Shown here: in pieces, positions 1 through 6,110 of the stretch
Position numbering within the stretch: position 1 is the first letter of the stretch
Layout: every line of letters starts with the position of its first letter
Source: Candidatus Sphingobacterium stercoripullorum
Lineage (GTDB): Bacteria > Bacteroidota > Bacteroidia > Sphingobacteriales > Sphingobacteriaceae
Assembly: GCA_019114715.1 (NCBI GenBank)
Contig: DXEZ01000205.1
Coordinates: forward strand, 1 to 8,305
Length of the DNA stretch: 8,305 nt
Direction of reading: 5' to 3'
Position numbers and translations under genes: made by a program
Notes under the pieces: generated by a model
What the model saw: only the letters and a program-made list of their open reading frames with translations
Told to the model about the DNA's origin: nothing
Databases searched by the model: none

Positions 1-80
1 GTAATTGAACCGTTGTAGGTAACGTTAGCTTCAGTTACCTTAACCGTGTGAATTTTGGACTTTAAAATATTTAATTTCAT
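1..80 (-). CDS. panD: Aspartate 1-decarboxylase precursor, N-terminal part (runs off the left edge)
   Basis: The minus strand from an ATG at 80-78 reads MKLNILKSKIHTV, then KVTEANVTYNGSI, up to the window edge. This matches the N-terminus of PanD, the pyruvoyl enzyme that turns L-aspartate into beta-alanine for pantothenate and CoA synthesis. Lys9, Tyr22 and the self-cleavage pair Gly24-Ser25 fall at the same positions as in the Escherichia coli enzyme; Ser25 becomes the pyruvoyl group. Only 26 full codons are visible, so integrity of the rest is unknown. The start lies 41 nt inside the 3' end of the DUF6695-type gene in another frame, behind an A-rich leader typical of Bacteroidota. It is therefore the third gene of the operon that begins at 2126. 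Whether this is the cell's only panD or a second copy cannot be told here. Confidence 0.85.
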   Translation of the reverse strand, partial: MKLNILKSKIHTVKVTEANVTYNGSI

Positions 81-1125
81 CTTTTTTATTGTTATTTTTT
101 ATGAATAATACTTCAAATGTATCTAGTGTTACATGGAAGTCTTGATATACTAAAATATGCTTATTAACGCTAAAGTTATATGAAAACGAATAGCGATCAT
201 TACTATTTATAATCCTATTGCACCTAGCTTTAACTTGATACAACTTATCGCCGAGCTTATCAAATTTAGTGATGAGGAAAAAACCTACTTTCACTTCCAA
301 AAAAAGCCACGCTCCCTCTCCTATCCCACCTAACCACTGCGCATTATCTGGCAAACAATTAGGCCTCTTAGGTTCTAATAAATCACCGACAGCGTGATCT
401 TCGTCTATGGTATTAACACTACCTTTTCTAAAACTTAGTACGAGCTGCTTTACTAGAAAAGCTAGGGCCTTACGAGGTTTTAAAATCACACTCCTCAGCT
501 TATCTTTTTCATAAATACAAACTTCGTTTTGTTCATTAGCATACACTACATTACTAATGGGACTGGGCTTGATGGTGTTTGGAAATATAAGACGCCTTCT
601 TCTTGAGTCCACCTTGCTCATCGCTTTTTCCATAATTTGAGCAACATATCGGGAACAGTTATTATTATTTAATGCAAAAGCGCCGTAGGGGATCAGCCCT
701 TGGTTTACTATGCTATCGGCATACTCACAGCCCTTTTCAAAAGAAATGCCGTCCGCAATGCCAGCATAAATAACCCCTTCGCCATGCGTGTATTGCCGTA
801 TATCATGCAGTTCTTCTAAAATCGATTGTAAATTATCAAGCTTTCCATCTCTCCAAATAGCCGTAGTTCTTAACACTAAGTTTGGATCAAAATCACTCGA
901 TCGGGCGCGTCCCATTCCTCTTGGACAGATATATCTACCGAAATCGTAATAAACTACCTGTCCGGTTTTTCTATCAAGCAACAGAATAGCAGCATGCCCC
1001 ACTCTAAAGTTTAAGTCTTCAATTATATTAAGTCTCTTTAAAAATCGCATCCACTTTTCGTCTCCTCGTGCAGTTTGATGAGGCCATGCTAAGGCGATCG
1101 CTAAATCTTGAAACTCTTCTCTCAT
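40..1125 (-). CDS. DUF6695-type protein with papain-like (permuted NlpC/P60-type) N-terminal domain
   Basis: A 361-residue protein without signal peptide or membrane segment, so probably cytoplasmic. I recognise the pattern of the Bacteroidota DUF6695 family from memory: DLAIALAWP near the N-terminus, VGHAA (His44), YYDFGRY with a Gly/Arg-rich turn (58-73), THGEG (113-117), NNNNCSRYV (Cys157), and a C-terminal AQWLGGIGEGAW block (262-273). The order His44 then Cys157 is that of circularly permuted NlpC/P60 or LRAT-like papain-fold enzymes, which hydrolyse or form amide and ester bonds; the activity here is inferred. The start overlaps the stop of the PLP enzyme gene by ATGA, indicating translational coupling. 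The last ~15 residues (KNNNKKDEIKYF and following) are encoded by the A-rich leader and first codons of panD, so the C-terminal tail may be a late extension. Confidence 0.8.
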   Translation of the reverse strand: MREEFQDLAIALAWPHQTARGDEKWMRFLKRLNIIEDLNFRVGHAAILLLDRKTGQVVYYDFGRYICPRGMGRARSSDFDPNLVLRTTAIWRDGKLDNLQSILEELHDIRQYTHGEGVIYAGIADGISFEKGCEYADSIVNQGLIPYGAFALNNNNCSRYVAQIMEKAMSKVDSRRRRLIFPNTIKPSPISNVVYANEQNEVCIYEKDKLRSVILKPRKALAFLVKQLVLSFRKGSVNTIDEDHAVGDLLEPKRPNCLPDNAQWLGGIGEGAWLFLEVKVGFFLITKFDKLGDKLYQVKARCNRIINSNDRYSFSYNFSVNKHILVYQDFHVTLDTFEVLFIKNNNKKDEIKYFKVQNSHG

Positions 1126-2126
1126 ACGGTCTCAGCATTATGATGTTCAGCTAGGTAATCCAGCTTTTTATATTCTTTCAAAAATTTACTCATGTATCTT
1201 GTACCGTGGTCGGGAAATAATAAAACAACCTTATCGCCAGCCATAACAAGTGGGAGAATTTTTTGAATGCTTGCCTCGAGCACTGCGCCGCTTGAAAAGC
1301 CGCACATTAGCCCCGTATCACGTTTATAGTTAAATATCCTTTTTATGGTTTTATTCCGGGTTACTTGAATAATTTCATCAATAAATTCTACTTGAAGGTT
1401 CCCAGGAATAAAACTTCTACCAATGCCGTCTATACTCTGGTAATCTTCTGCGAGACTCACCACTTCTCCAGTCTTCAGATAAGTTGACAGGATGGATCCA
1501 TGAGGCTCAACACCATAAATCTGAACATTGGGATTTTTCTTTTTTAAATACTTAGCAGTTCCAGAAATTGTGCCACCTGTCCCTACTCCTGCAATAAAAT
1601 GGGTGACCTCCCCATTACTTTGCTCCCAAATTTCTGGCCCAGTGGTCCAGTAATGCGATTTAAGATTCGCTGGGTTGTCGTACTGATTCATATAATAAGC
1701 ATTCTGATGGCTCTCCGAATATCTCCTTGCACAAGACTGCGTGGACTGGGGATCATTTAAGCCGTTTGAATTTTGACATCTCTGAACCTCTGCACCTAAG
1801 CTCTCTAAGAATGCAACTTTTTCATTTGAACAAGAAAGCCCAACAAAAATCTTACACCCTAGACCTAATGTCCGAGATAAAGTTGCCAATCCAATGCCTG
1901 TATTTCCGCTACTTGCTTCAACTACAACATCTCCTTTTTTCAGCCTGCCATTTAACAGAGCTTCTTTGATCATATAATACGCTACCCGATCTTTACTCGA
2001 TGAGCCTATAGGGCTATTAAATTCTTCTTTAATTAAAACCGAACAGCCAAACAGCTCAGTCAAGTACTCATCTTCCCTTAGTGGCGTATTACCAATACAA
2101 AATTGAGGTATGCAGTTTAAATCCAT
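1122..2126 (-). CDS. PLP-dependent cysteine synthase / cystathionine beta-synthase family protein
   Basis: A 334-residue fold-type II PLP enzyme. Visible motifs are SSSKDRVAYY with the Schiff-base Lys45, the substrate loop SSGNTG (72-77), the phosphate-binding loop GVGTGGT (180-186), and GFSSGA (276-281) near the PLP ring. Family members carry out beta-replacement on serine, O-acetylserine or O-phosphoserine with a sulfur, cyanide or amine nucleophile. The segment EPHGSIL (207-213) with DGIGRSFIP (233-241) and the ending PDHGTRYMSKFL resemble cystathionine beta-synthase more than CysK, but there is no C-terminal CBS-domain pair. The nucleophile cannot be read from sequence; alternatives include beta-cyanoalanine or diaminopropionate synthase. 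It is the first gene of an operon with the DUF6695-type gene (4-nt overlap) and panD. A candidate -7 box and a 17-bp operator precede it. Confidence 0.9.
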   Translation of the reverse strand: MDLNCIPQFCIGNTPLREDEYLTELFGCSVLIKEEFNSPIGSSSKDRVAYYMIKEALLNGRLKKGDVVVEASSGNTGIGLATLSRTLGLGCKIFVGLSCSNEKVAFLESLGAEVQRCQNSNGLNDPQSTQSCARRYSESHQNAYYMNQYDNPANLKSHYWTTGPEIWEQSNGEVTHFIAGVGTGGTISGTAKYLKKKNPNVQIYGVEPHGSILSTYLKTGEVVSLAEDYQSIDGIGRSFIPGNLQVEFIDEIIQVTRNKTIKRIFNYKRDTGLMCGFSSGAVLEASIQKILPLVMAGDKVVLLFPDHGTRYMSKFLKEYKKLDYLAEHHNAETV

Positions 2127-2144
2127 ATAATTTATTATTCACTT

Positions 2145-2152
2145 CAAATATC
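2145..2152 (-). promoter_or_regulatory. Candidate -7 box of the PLP enzyme-DUF6695-panD operon
   Basis: The minus strand reads GATATTTG, 7 of 8 matches to the Bacteroidota sigma-70 -7 consensus TAnnTTTG. It lies 18 nt upstream of the ATG at 2126. The 17-bp operator begins exactly 10 nt further upstream, in the place of a -33 element, which suits an activator-dependent promoter. Confidence 0.5.
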
Positions 2153-2162
2153 TCACAGGAAT

Positions 2163-2179
2163 TTGGAAAGATTTGGGAA
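2163..2179 (-). promoter_or_regulatory. Candidate response-regulator operator upstream of the PLP enzyme operon
   Basis: The plus strand reads TTGGAAAGATTTGGGAA. The same 17 bp with one difference (T/A at base 10) lies before the PepSY gene at 4751-4767. Inside it are two similar heptamers, TTGGAAA and TTGGGAA, 10 bp apart: the tandem half-site layout used by OmpR/PhoB-class regulators. The distance to the -7 box is 10 nt at both promoters, so the site would lie over the -33 position. The regulator encoded at 3549-4226 is the obvious candidate to bind it; that assignment is inferred. Confidence 0.6.
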
Positions 2180-2214
2180 TAGGATCCTAGAGAATGAAAT
2201 TAATAGATCTCTGC

Positions 2215-2234
2215 GGGTTTAGCACCTGCTACCC
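2215..2234 (-). other. Hairpin between the histidine kinase gene and the PLP enzyme promoter
   Basis: GGGT and ACCC enclose AGC/GCT with a four-base loop and a two-base bulge, about 7 bp of stem. It lies 40 nt beyond the kinase stop codon and could help end that transcript. A T6 run (minus strand, near 2243-2248) precedes rather than follows the hairpin, so it is not a classical intrinsic terminator. Confidence 0.25.
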
Positions 2235-2274
2235 AGCTCATAAAAAACCTCGAATGGCATTTATTTGCGCAGAC

Positions 2275-3552
2275 TCATTTCTTTAAGTGAAAAGAATGAA
2301 AACCTTTTTTGTAATTGTAGGATATAGACAGCTTGGATATGTCTATGATGGCTTTTACAATAGACAATCCCAACCCTGTATTCTCATTTTTTGACGACTC
2401 TTTATAAAAGCTCTTATAAATTAAATCTGCATCAAGTTTATGATCTACTCCCGAGTTAGTAATTGACAACTGCTTTTTAGTAATTTCTATGGTTATCTCT
2501 CCTTTGTGCGTATTGTGAAAGAGTGCATTTCTGAGTAGATTTGAAATGAGTATATGTGCCAAAGATGGATTCATGTTCTTTAAGAACCTCCCCTTTTCAA
2601 TGACTTTTACCTTAATTTTCTTGAAGTCAATGATATCCGATAAGCTCTCGAGCTCTAGTTTTATCAGGTGATTGAACTCTATTTCTTTTTCTTCAATAAA
2701 CTGCCTGTTTTCTATTTTAGACAACAATAACAAGGATTTATTTAAACGCGTCAGTCGTTCGATAATACCCATTATTTTAACGAGTTCTGTTGCTTGCTGG
2801 TCACCCAAGTCTCCTTGCTCCAGCAACAGTTCCAATTTATTAATGGAAATTCCCAGTGGGGTTTGAAGCTCATGAGCAGCATTTCCGATAAAGGTCTTTT
2901 GCTGTTCATAAATCCGGATGTTTTGATTTAACAAAGTATCAATTGCCATTTGTAGATCAAGGAATTCTTTTGTTTTGGTTTGTATTTCGGGTATTTCATT
3001 TCTTTTCCCCAACCGAAAATTCTTGATCTGATTCAGTAAGCCATAAAAGGGCTTCCAAACTCTTCGTAAAACGATATTATTAATTAAAACAATTGCAAAG
3101 ATTAAAGAGATATATAGGAACACCATGTTTGCAAACAAGCGTTCAATTAAGTCTTCGTTCTCAATCATAGGATTGAGAATCTTTAGTTCATAGTTGTCCT
3201 GGTTATCTGTAAATGTTGTTGTTAACATTCTCACTGGCGCAAGTCTTGGAGCAACATCATCTGCATCTTGTACTTTTATCAGCGTATCACTAAATACATT
3301 CAGACCGCTATATATTTGATTGGAGGGAAGTTTTTGAATCGAATAAAAACTCTCGTTTAAATTTACCTGCCTAATAAATGAACTATCTTGCTTTGCTTTA
3401 AAAATAATCTGGCGCTTGTAATTTTCTAAGCCTTCATCGACATTCTCCTTCACCTCATCGGCTATATTGAAAAACAACACGGTTCCCCACACCCCTATTA
3501 TAAGTAAAATAGAAATCGATAAATATTTGACAGACTGATTTAATAACTTCAT
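2275..3552 (-). CDS. Membrane sensor histidine kinase
   Basis: A 425-residue kinase. A first transmembrane helix spans about residues 10-30 and a second about 143-162. Between them is a ~110-residue extracytoplasmic sensor domain that I do not recognise. A short HAMP-like linker follows, then the dimerisation helix with AAHELQTPLG, where His227 is the phosphorylated residue. The ATPase domain shows the N box LISNLLRNALFHN (335-347), a diverged G1 box TNSG (365-368), and the G2 box NTGLGLS (391-397). The kinase should phosphorylate the response regulator encoded just upstream; the two genes overlap by ATGA (3549-3552), which favours equal synthesis. The stimulus is unknown. The secreted PepSY-like protein from the same operon may modulate the periplasmic sensor, by analogy with PepSY proteins acting as inhibitors; this is inference. 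Confidence 0.93.
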   Translation of the reverse strand: MKLLNQSVKYLSISILLIIGVWGTVLFFNIADEVKENVDEGLENYKRQIIFKAKQDSSFIRQVNLNESFYSIQKLPSNQIYSGLNVFSDTLIKVQDADDVAPRLAPVRMLTTTFTDNQDNYELKILNPMIENEDLIERLFANMVFLYISLIFAIVLINNIVLRRVWKPFYGLLNQIKNFRLGKRNEIPEIQTKTKEFLDLQMAIDTLLNQNIRIYEQQKTFIGNAAHELQTPLGISINKLELLLEQGDLGDQQATELVKIMGIIERLTRLNKSLLLLSKIENRQFIEEKEIEFNHLIKLELESLSDIIDFKKIKVKVIEKGRFLKNMNPSLAHILISNLLRNALFHNTHKGEITIEITKKQLSITNSGVDHKLDADLIYKSFYKESSKNENTGLGLSIVKAIIDISKLSISYNYKKGFHSFHLKK

Positions 3553-4226
3553 AGCTCTTTAACCCGATAACCAGTTCCATATACGGACTCAATTTCTATT
3601 CCAGCGTCCACTGCTTTAAGCTTCTTCCGGAGGTTTTTTATCTGGTAATACACAAAATCTAAATTATCAGCTTGATCGATATTATCACCCCAAACGTGTT
3701 CAGCTAAACTCATCTTACTCACTAGTCTATTTTTATTGAATAGAAAGTATCTCAATATGTCAAACTCCTTACGATTGAGCTCTAGGGCATAGGCATCAAC
3801 ATACACCTTACGTTCTTCGAGATCCATGCTTACATCACCAAACTCTAGCCTCTGCTTACCATCCAATTCCTTTCGCCTTAGTACGGCTTTCACTCTGGCG
3901 TTTAATTCTGCTAAATGAAAGGGTTTGGTTAAATAATCATCAGCTCCGAGGTTTAATCCCATTATTTTATCTTCAAGCGAATCTTTAGCAGAGATTATAA
4001 TAACGTTTTCAGACTTGGCATTATCTCTCAAATATTCTAACACTTCTATCCCACTTCCTCCGGGCAAGCCAATATCCAATAAAATACAATCGTATAGGTA
4101 GTTATTAATTTTATCCAATGCACTATAAAAATCATTCACAGCTTCAACTACGAAATACTCTTTTGTCAAAGATTGTACAATTAAATCAGCTAGTTCTACT
4201 TCATCTTCAACAACTAATATTTTCAT
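3549..4226 (-). CDS. OmpR/PhoB-family response regulator
   Basis: A 225-residue DNA-binding response regulator. The receiver domain opens with MKILVVEDE; the acidic pair lies in VEDE, the phosphoacceptor is Asp51 in LLDIGLPGG, and the conserved Lys101 is in LTKPFH. The C-terminal winged helix (about 128-225) ends with the typical YYQIKNLRKKL recognition helix and YGTGYRV wing. I chose ATG at 4226; a TTG two codons upstream (4232) keeps the frame but removes the usual start of the receiver domain. The gene follows the PepSY gene by 38 nt and overlaps the kinase gene by 4 nt, forming one operon. The two 17-bp sequences at 2163 and 4751 are its likely operators, implying autoregulation and control of the PLP enzyme operon. 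Confidence 0.95.
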   Translation of the reverse strand: MKILVVEDEVELADLIVQSLTKEYFVVEAVNDFYSALDKINNYLYDCILLDIGLPGGSGIEVLEYLRDNAKSENVIIISAKDSLEDKIMGLNLGADDYLTKPFHLAELNARVKAVLRRKELDGKQRLEFGDVSMDLEERKVYVDAYALELNRKEFDILRYFLFNKNRLVSKMSLAEHVWGDNIDQADNLDFVYYQIKNLRKKLKAVDAGIEIESVYGTGYRVKEL

Positions 4227-4264
4227 GCTCAAATTTTAATACTTTGGAATAGCAACATAACCTT

Positions 4265-4711
4265 CTAATCGGATACTTTACTCACCTCTTCGCCCTGTGG
4301 TGTAAAAACCACTTTCCACTGTTTTGTAAAAGATTTCATATCCACCTCATAGGTAAGCGTGCCTTTATAACTTAACTTTTCAACGTCCAGAATCCAAAAA
4401 TACTTGTAATTTTTAGAAATTGCATTAAGTATTTTTTCTGGAAGCTTCCGTTTAGGAATATCTTCCTTAAGCCCTAATTGCTCTCCTTGCTGGTTAAACC
4501 ATGCCGTCCTATCGTTATTCCACAAACCTTCCTCAAACTCCACCTCGTAAAGATCACCTTTTTTCTTCCATGATATATCTTTAGCCTTTGGAAATGATTG
4601 ATTAAAAACATCTCGTAATTCTTTGGGAACAAGAGATGATTTAAGTTTCTGGCCCACTAAAAAAGTAGTAAATCCAAAAGTTAAAAACACTATCAAACTG
4701 AAACGTCTCAT
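4265..4711 (-). CDS. Secreted PepSY-like (beta-lactamase-inhibitor-like) protein
   Basis: A 148-residue protein with a signal peptide: MRRFSL, then a hydrophobic core to about residue 19, with probable cleavage after VGQ. The mature part holds two repeats of the PepSY-like pattern, each with an LPxx helix and a strand of the YEVE/YEVDM type followed by an aromatic strand ending in a QGE turn (about 26-80 and 84-146). In Bacteroidota such small periplasmic proteins often accompany two-component systems. It is the first gene of this operon, ahead of the response regulator and kinase, and so a candidate accessory sensor or feedback component; that role is inferred. I start at ATG 4711; extending to TTG at 4720 adds three residues and no motif. 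Confidence 0.85.
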   Translation of the reverse strand: MRRFSLIVFLTFGFTTFLVGQKLKSSLVPKELRDVFNQSFPKAKDISWKKKGDLYEVEFEEGLWNNDRTAWFNQQGEQLGLKEDIPKRKLPEKILNAISKNYKYFWILDVEKLSYKGTLTYEVDMKSFTKQWKVVFTPQGEEVSKVSD

Positions 4712-4732
4712 CCTAATCAAATTTATATATTA

Positions 4733-4740
4733 CAAATCTA
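4733..4740 (-). promoter_or_regulatory. -7 box of the PepSY-regulator-kinase operon
   Basis: The minus strand reads TAGATTTG, a full match to the Bacteroidota TAnnTTTG element, 21 nt before the ATG at 4711. The 17-bp operator starts exactly 10 nt upstream. Confidence 0.6.
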
Positions 4741-4750
4741 AAGTTGAAAC

Positions 4751-4767
4751 TTGGAAAGAATTGGGAA
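4751..4767 (-). promoter_or_regulatory. Candidate response-regulator operator upstream of the PepSY gene (autoregulation)
   Basis: The plus strand reads TTGGAAAGAATTGGGAA, 16/17 identical to 2163-2179 and with the same 10-nt gap to the -7 box. The two half-sites TTGGAAA and TTGGGAA start 10 bp apart, one helical turn. This fits an OmpR-class dimer bound over the -33 region and activating its own operon. Confidence 0.6.
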
Positions 4768-5117
4768 GCAAAAAGAAGTAGACACTTTCAAGTATTTACC
4801 AACCCTTCCGTTTATTATGGTTCTCTAGTGATTATCTTAAAACCCTATAAATGAGCAGTTGGTGTTTTCAAAGTTAAAAAAGGGATGTAAGGCTTGTTCG
4901 ATGATTATCAATCTGTGCAAAGCACCATCTATGACTAAACCCCCACAGGCTATCCCCTAATTATATGCATCTTATAAAAACGATAGAATTAGTAAATCAT
5001 ATATACTCTTAAAGCGTGGGTATAGTTTCCATTTTTAACTGGAAGACATAAATCCACTTTACAACCACGTATTTCAAGTTATGTTGCTAATAATTTTTAA
5101 AAATTAAAAAATATTTA
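4768..5117. other. AT-rich intergenic region with no gene recognised
   Basis: About 350 nt between the leftward PepSY promoter and the rightward tRNA promoter. I see no plausible coding frame, no strong hairpin with a T tract, and no repeat shared with the rest of the window. It probably holds the divergent upstream regions only. Confidence 0.5.
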
Positions 5118-5125
5118 TATCTTCG
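5118..5125 (+). promoter_or_regulatory. Candidate -7 box of the tRNA-Ser gene
   Basis: TATCTTCG matches TAnnTTTG at 7 of 8 positions and ends 12 nt before the tRNA 5' end, a distance fitting a short leader. The sequence upstream is A/T-rich without a clear -33 element. Confidence 0.45.
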
Positions 5126-5137
5126 CATCACCTTGAA

Positions 5138-5225
5138 GGAAAGGTGCTCGAGTGGTTGAAGAGGCACGCCTGGAAAGCGTGTATACCCCAAAAGGGTATC
5201 CGGGGTTCGAATCCCCGTCTCTCCG
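5138..5225 (+). tRNA. tRNA-Ser (anticodon GGA)
   Basis: The gene folds as a class II serine tRNA. The acceptor stem pairs 5138-5144 with 5218-5224 and the discriminator base is G5225. The anticodon stem CACGC/GCGTG (5165-5169, 5177-5181) encloses CTGGAAA with anticodon GGA at 5172-5174. A long variable arm is built on TACCCC/GGGTA, and the T arm is CGGGG-TTCGAAT-CCCCG. CCA is not encoded. The fourth acceptor pair is A5141-C5221, a mismatch, because the 5' strand reads GGAAAGG where GGAGAGG would pair fully. All other elements are intact, so the tRNA is probably functional. Confidence 0.95.
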
Positions 5226-5229
5226 CAAT

Positions 5230-5272
5230 AAAGGGTGTAAATCAAGTAATTACGAGATTTACACCCTTTTTT
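5230..5272 (+). terminator. Intrinsic terminator of the tRNA-Ser gene
   Basis: A perfect 14-bp stem, AAAGGGTGTAAATC (5230-5243) with GATTTACACCCTTT (5256-5269), has a 12-nt loop and continues into a T run ending at 5272. It starts 4 nt after the tRNA. Confidence 0.9.
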
Positions 5273-5345
5273 ACACCCAAAAATTAAAGAGAGTCGTTTC
5301 ATTGAAATCTGTAAGACTGCATAGGCATTACACTTTATTTGAGTA

Positions 5346-5379
5346 ATGAAAACATTTAAGCTCTTGGCTGTAACCTTGC
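5346..5379 (+). pseudogene. Interrupted 5' end of a probable exported-protein gene
   Basis: From ATG 5346 the plus strand reads MKTFKLLAVTL, a typical start of a signal peptide (basic residue, then a hydrophobic run). After that the frame becomes unlike a signal peptide, passes into the 3' end of the antisense chloramphenicol acetyltransferase gene, and stops at 5427-5429. The break coincides with a sequence resembling an integration core (5370-5379). I infer that insertion of the resistance element cut this gene. The fragment is short, so a chance frame is possible. Confidence 0.35.
5370..5379 (+). other. Candidate attachment-site core at the element's left end
   Basis: GTAACCTTGC differs at one position from GTANNTTTGC, the core reported for integration of CTnDOT-family elements by their tyrosine recombinase. 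It sits where the host-like reading frame ends and the resistance genes begin. A ten-base degenerate match can arise by chance; the position is what makes it notable. Confidence 0.35.
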
Positions 5380-5394
5380 CGAAGGCTTCGTTTA

Positions 5395-6030
5395 TTATAT
5401 TTCCATACATATTTCTTGTATTGTACTGACAAGTCTTGATACATGAAATCCGTCACATACCGCATGATGTACCTGTATGGATAACGGAATATAGAATTTA
5501 TTTTCTTGCGTAAAATATTTTCCGAATGTAAAAATCGGCAATAAGTATCCGGTATCGGGCTTTATATTAAGATTGAATCCTGTGAACGTAGTCCAAGGTA
5601 ATGAGGATATGGGAAAAACATTCTTAGGTGTTTGAGGTTTGGCATCTATATCGGTATTATTTCCATAGAGTTTTATATCCTGGTTATAATTGGATAAAAA
5701 GGTATTTAGATCTTTATCCCATTCCGTCCATATATTGGAAAAGGTTTCACATTCTTTATGGAAAACTGTATAACATGGGTGTAGTGTTTCCCATATCCCT
5801 ACTTCTCCATTCTCGTTTATGTCTGTTCTGAACTCATCATAACAATTTACCGCTTTTGATAAGGCATAAATAAGAAGAGGATAGAGCTTAGTTTTATGTT
5901 CTGTCTTGAATCTGATAATTTCCGAAATTTCAATATTAACCGTTACACTGTATGTACAAGGTACCTTATCGAAAAAATGATCAAAATAAGGCTTTCTTGT
6001 CCAGTTGTTTCTGTCTATTATCTTAAACAT
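5395..6030 (-). CDS. cat: Type A chloramphenicol O-acetyltransferase
   Basis: A 211-residue cytoplasmic enzyme that uses acetyl-CoA to acetylate chloramphenicol and so confers resistance. The classical motifs are all present: HPCYTVFH (84-91), ETFSNIWTEW (95-104), SSLPWTTFTGFNLN (142-155), PIFTFGKYFTQ (165-175) and the active-site block QVHHAVCDGFHVSR (186-199). His189 is the catalytic base, Asp193 the structural partner, and Ser142 the equivalent of the conserved oxyanion-site serine. Length is normal for the trimeric CatA family, so it is probably active. It starts 80 nt after the VOC gene on the same strand with no clear own -7 box, which suggests transcription from the promoter at 6602-6609. 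Its low GC content differs from the relaxase gene. The exact cat subtype cannot be assigned here. Confidence 0.95.
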   Translation of the reverse strand: MFKIIDRNNWTRKPYFDHFFDKVPCTYSVTVNIEISEIIRFKTEHKTKLYPLLIYALSKAVNCYDEFRTDINENGEVGIWETLHPCYTVFHKECETFSNIWTEWDKDLNTFLSNYNQDIKLYGNNTDIDAKPQTPKNVFPISSLPWTTFTGFNLNIKPDTGYLLPIFTFGKYFTQENKFYIPLSIQVHHAVCDGFHVSRLVSTIQEICMEI

Positions 6031-6110
6031 TGTGATAAAAATTATTATAGATCTGTATTTATATAGATTTTTTCAGGGGGTATTGTCCTATGCCCGGCTT
6101 ACAGTAGCAG

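Noticed and set aside
17..40. 7-bp inverted repeat AGGTAAC/GTTACCT right after the DUF6695 gene stop as a terminator
   Set aside because: It lies inside the panD coding frame, has low GC and no T tract.
4227..4232. Upstream TTG start for the response regulator
   Set aside because: The next ATG gives the standard MKILVVEDE start of the receiver domain; the extension adds nothing.
5201..5225. tRNA-Ser 3' end as the element's attachment site
   Set aside because: No second copy of the tRNA 3' end is present in the window, and 150 bp including a matched terminator separate it from the foreign genes.
5370..5394. Hairpin around GCCGAAGGC as a terminator for cat
   Set aside because: The stem is only 3-5 bp and is not followed by a T run in the cat direction.
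5087..5410. 107-codon minus-strand frame across the tRNA
   Set aside because: Its most protein-like part (GETGIRTPDTLL and following) is the antisense of the tRNA-Ser, a well-known spurious translation.
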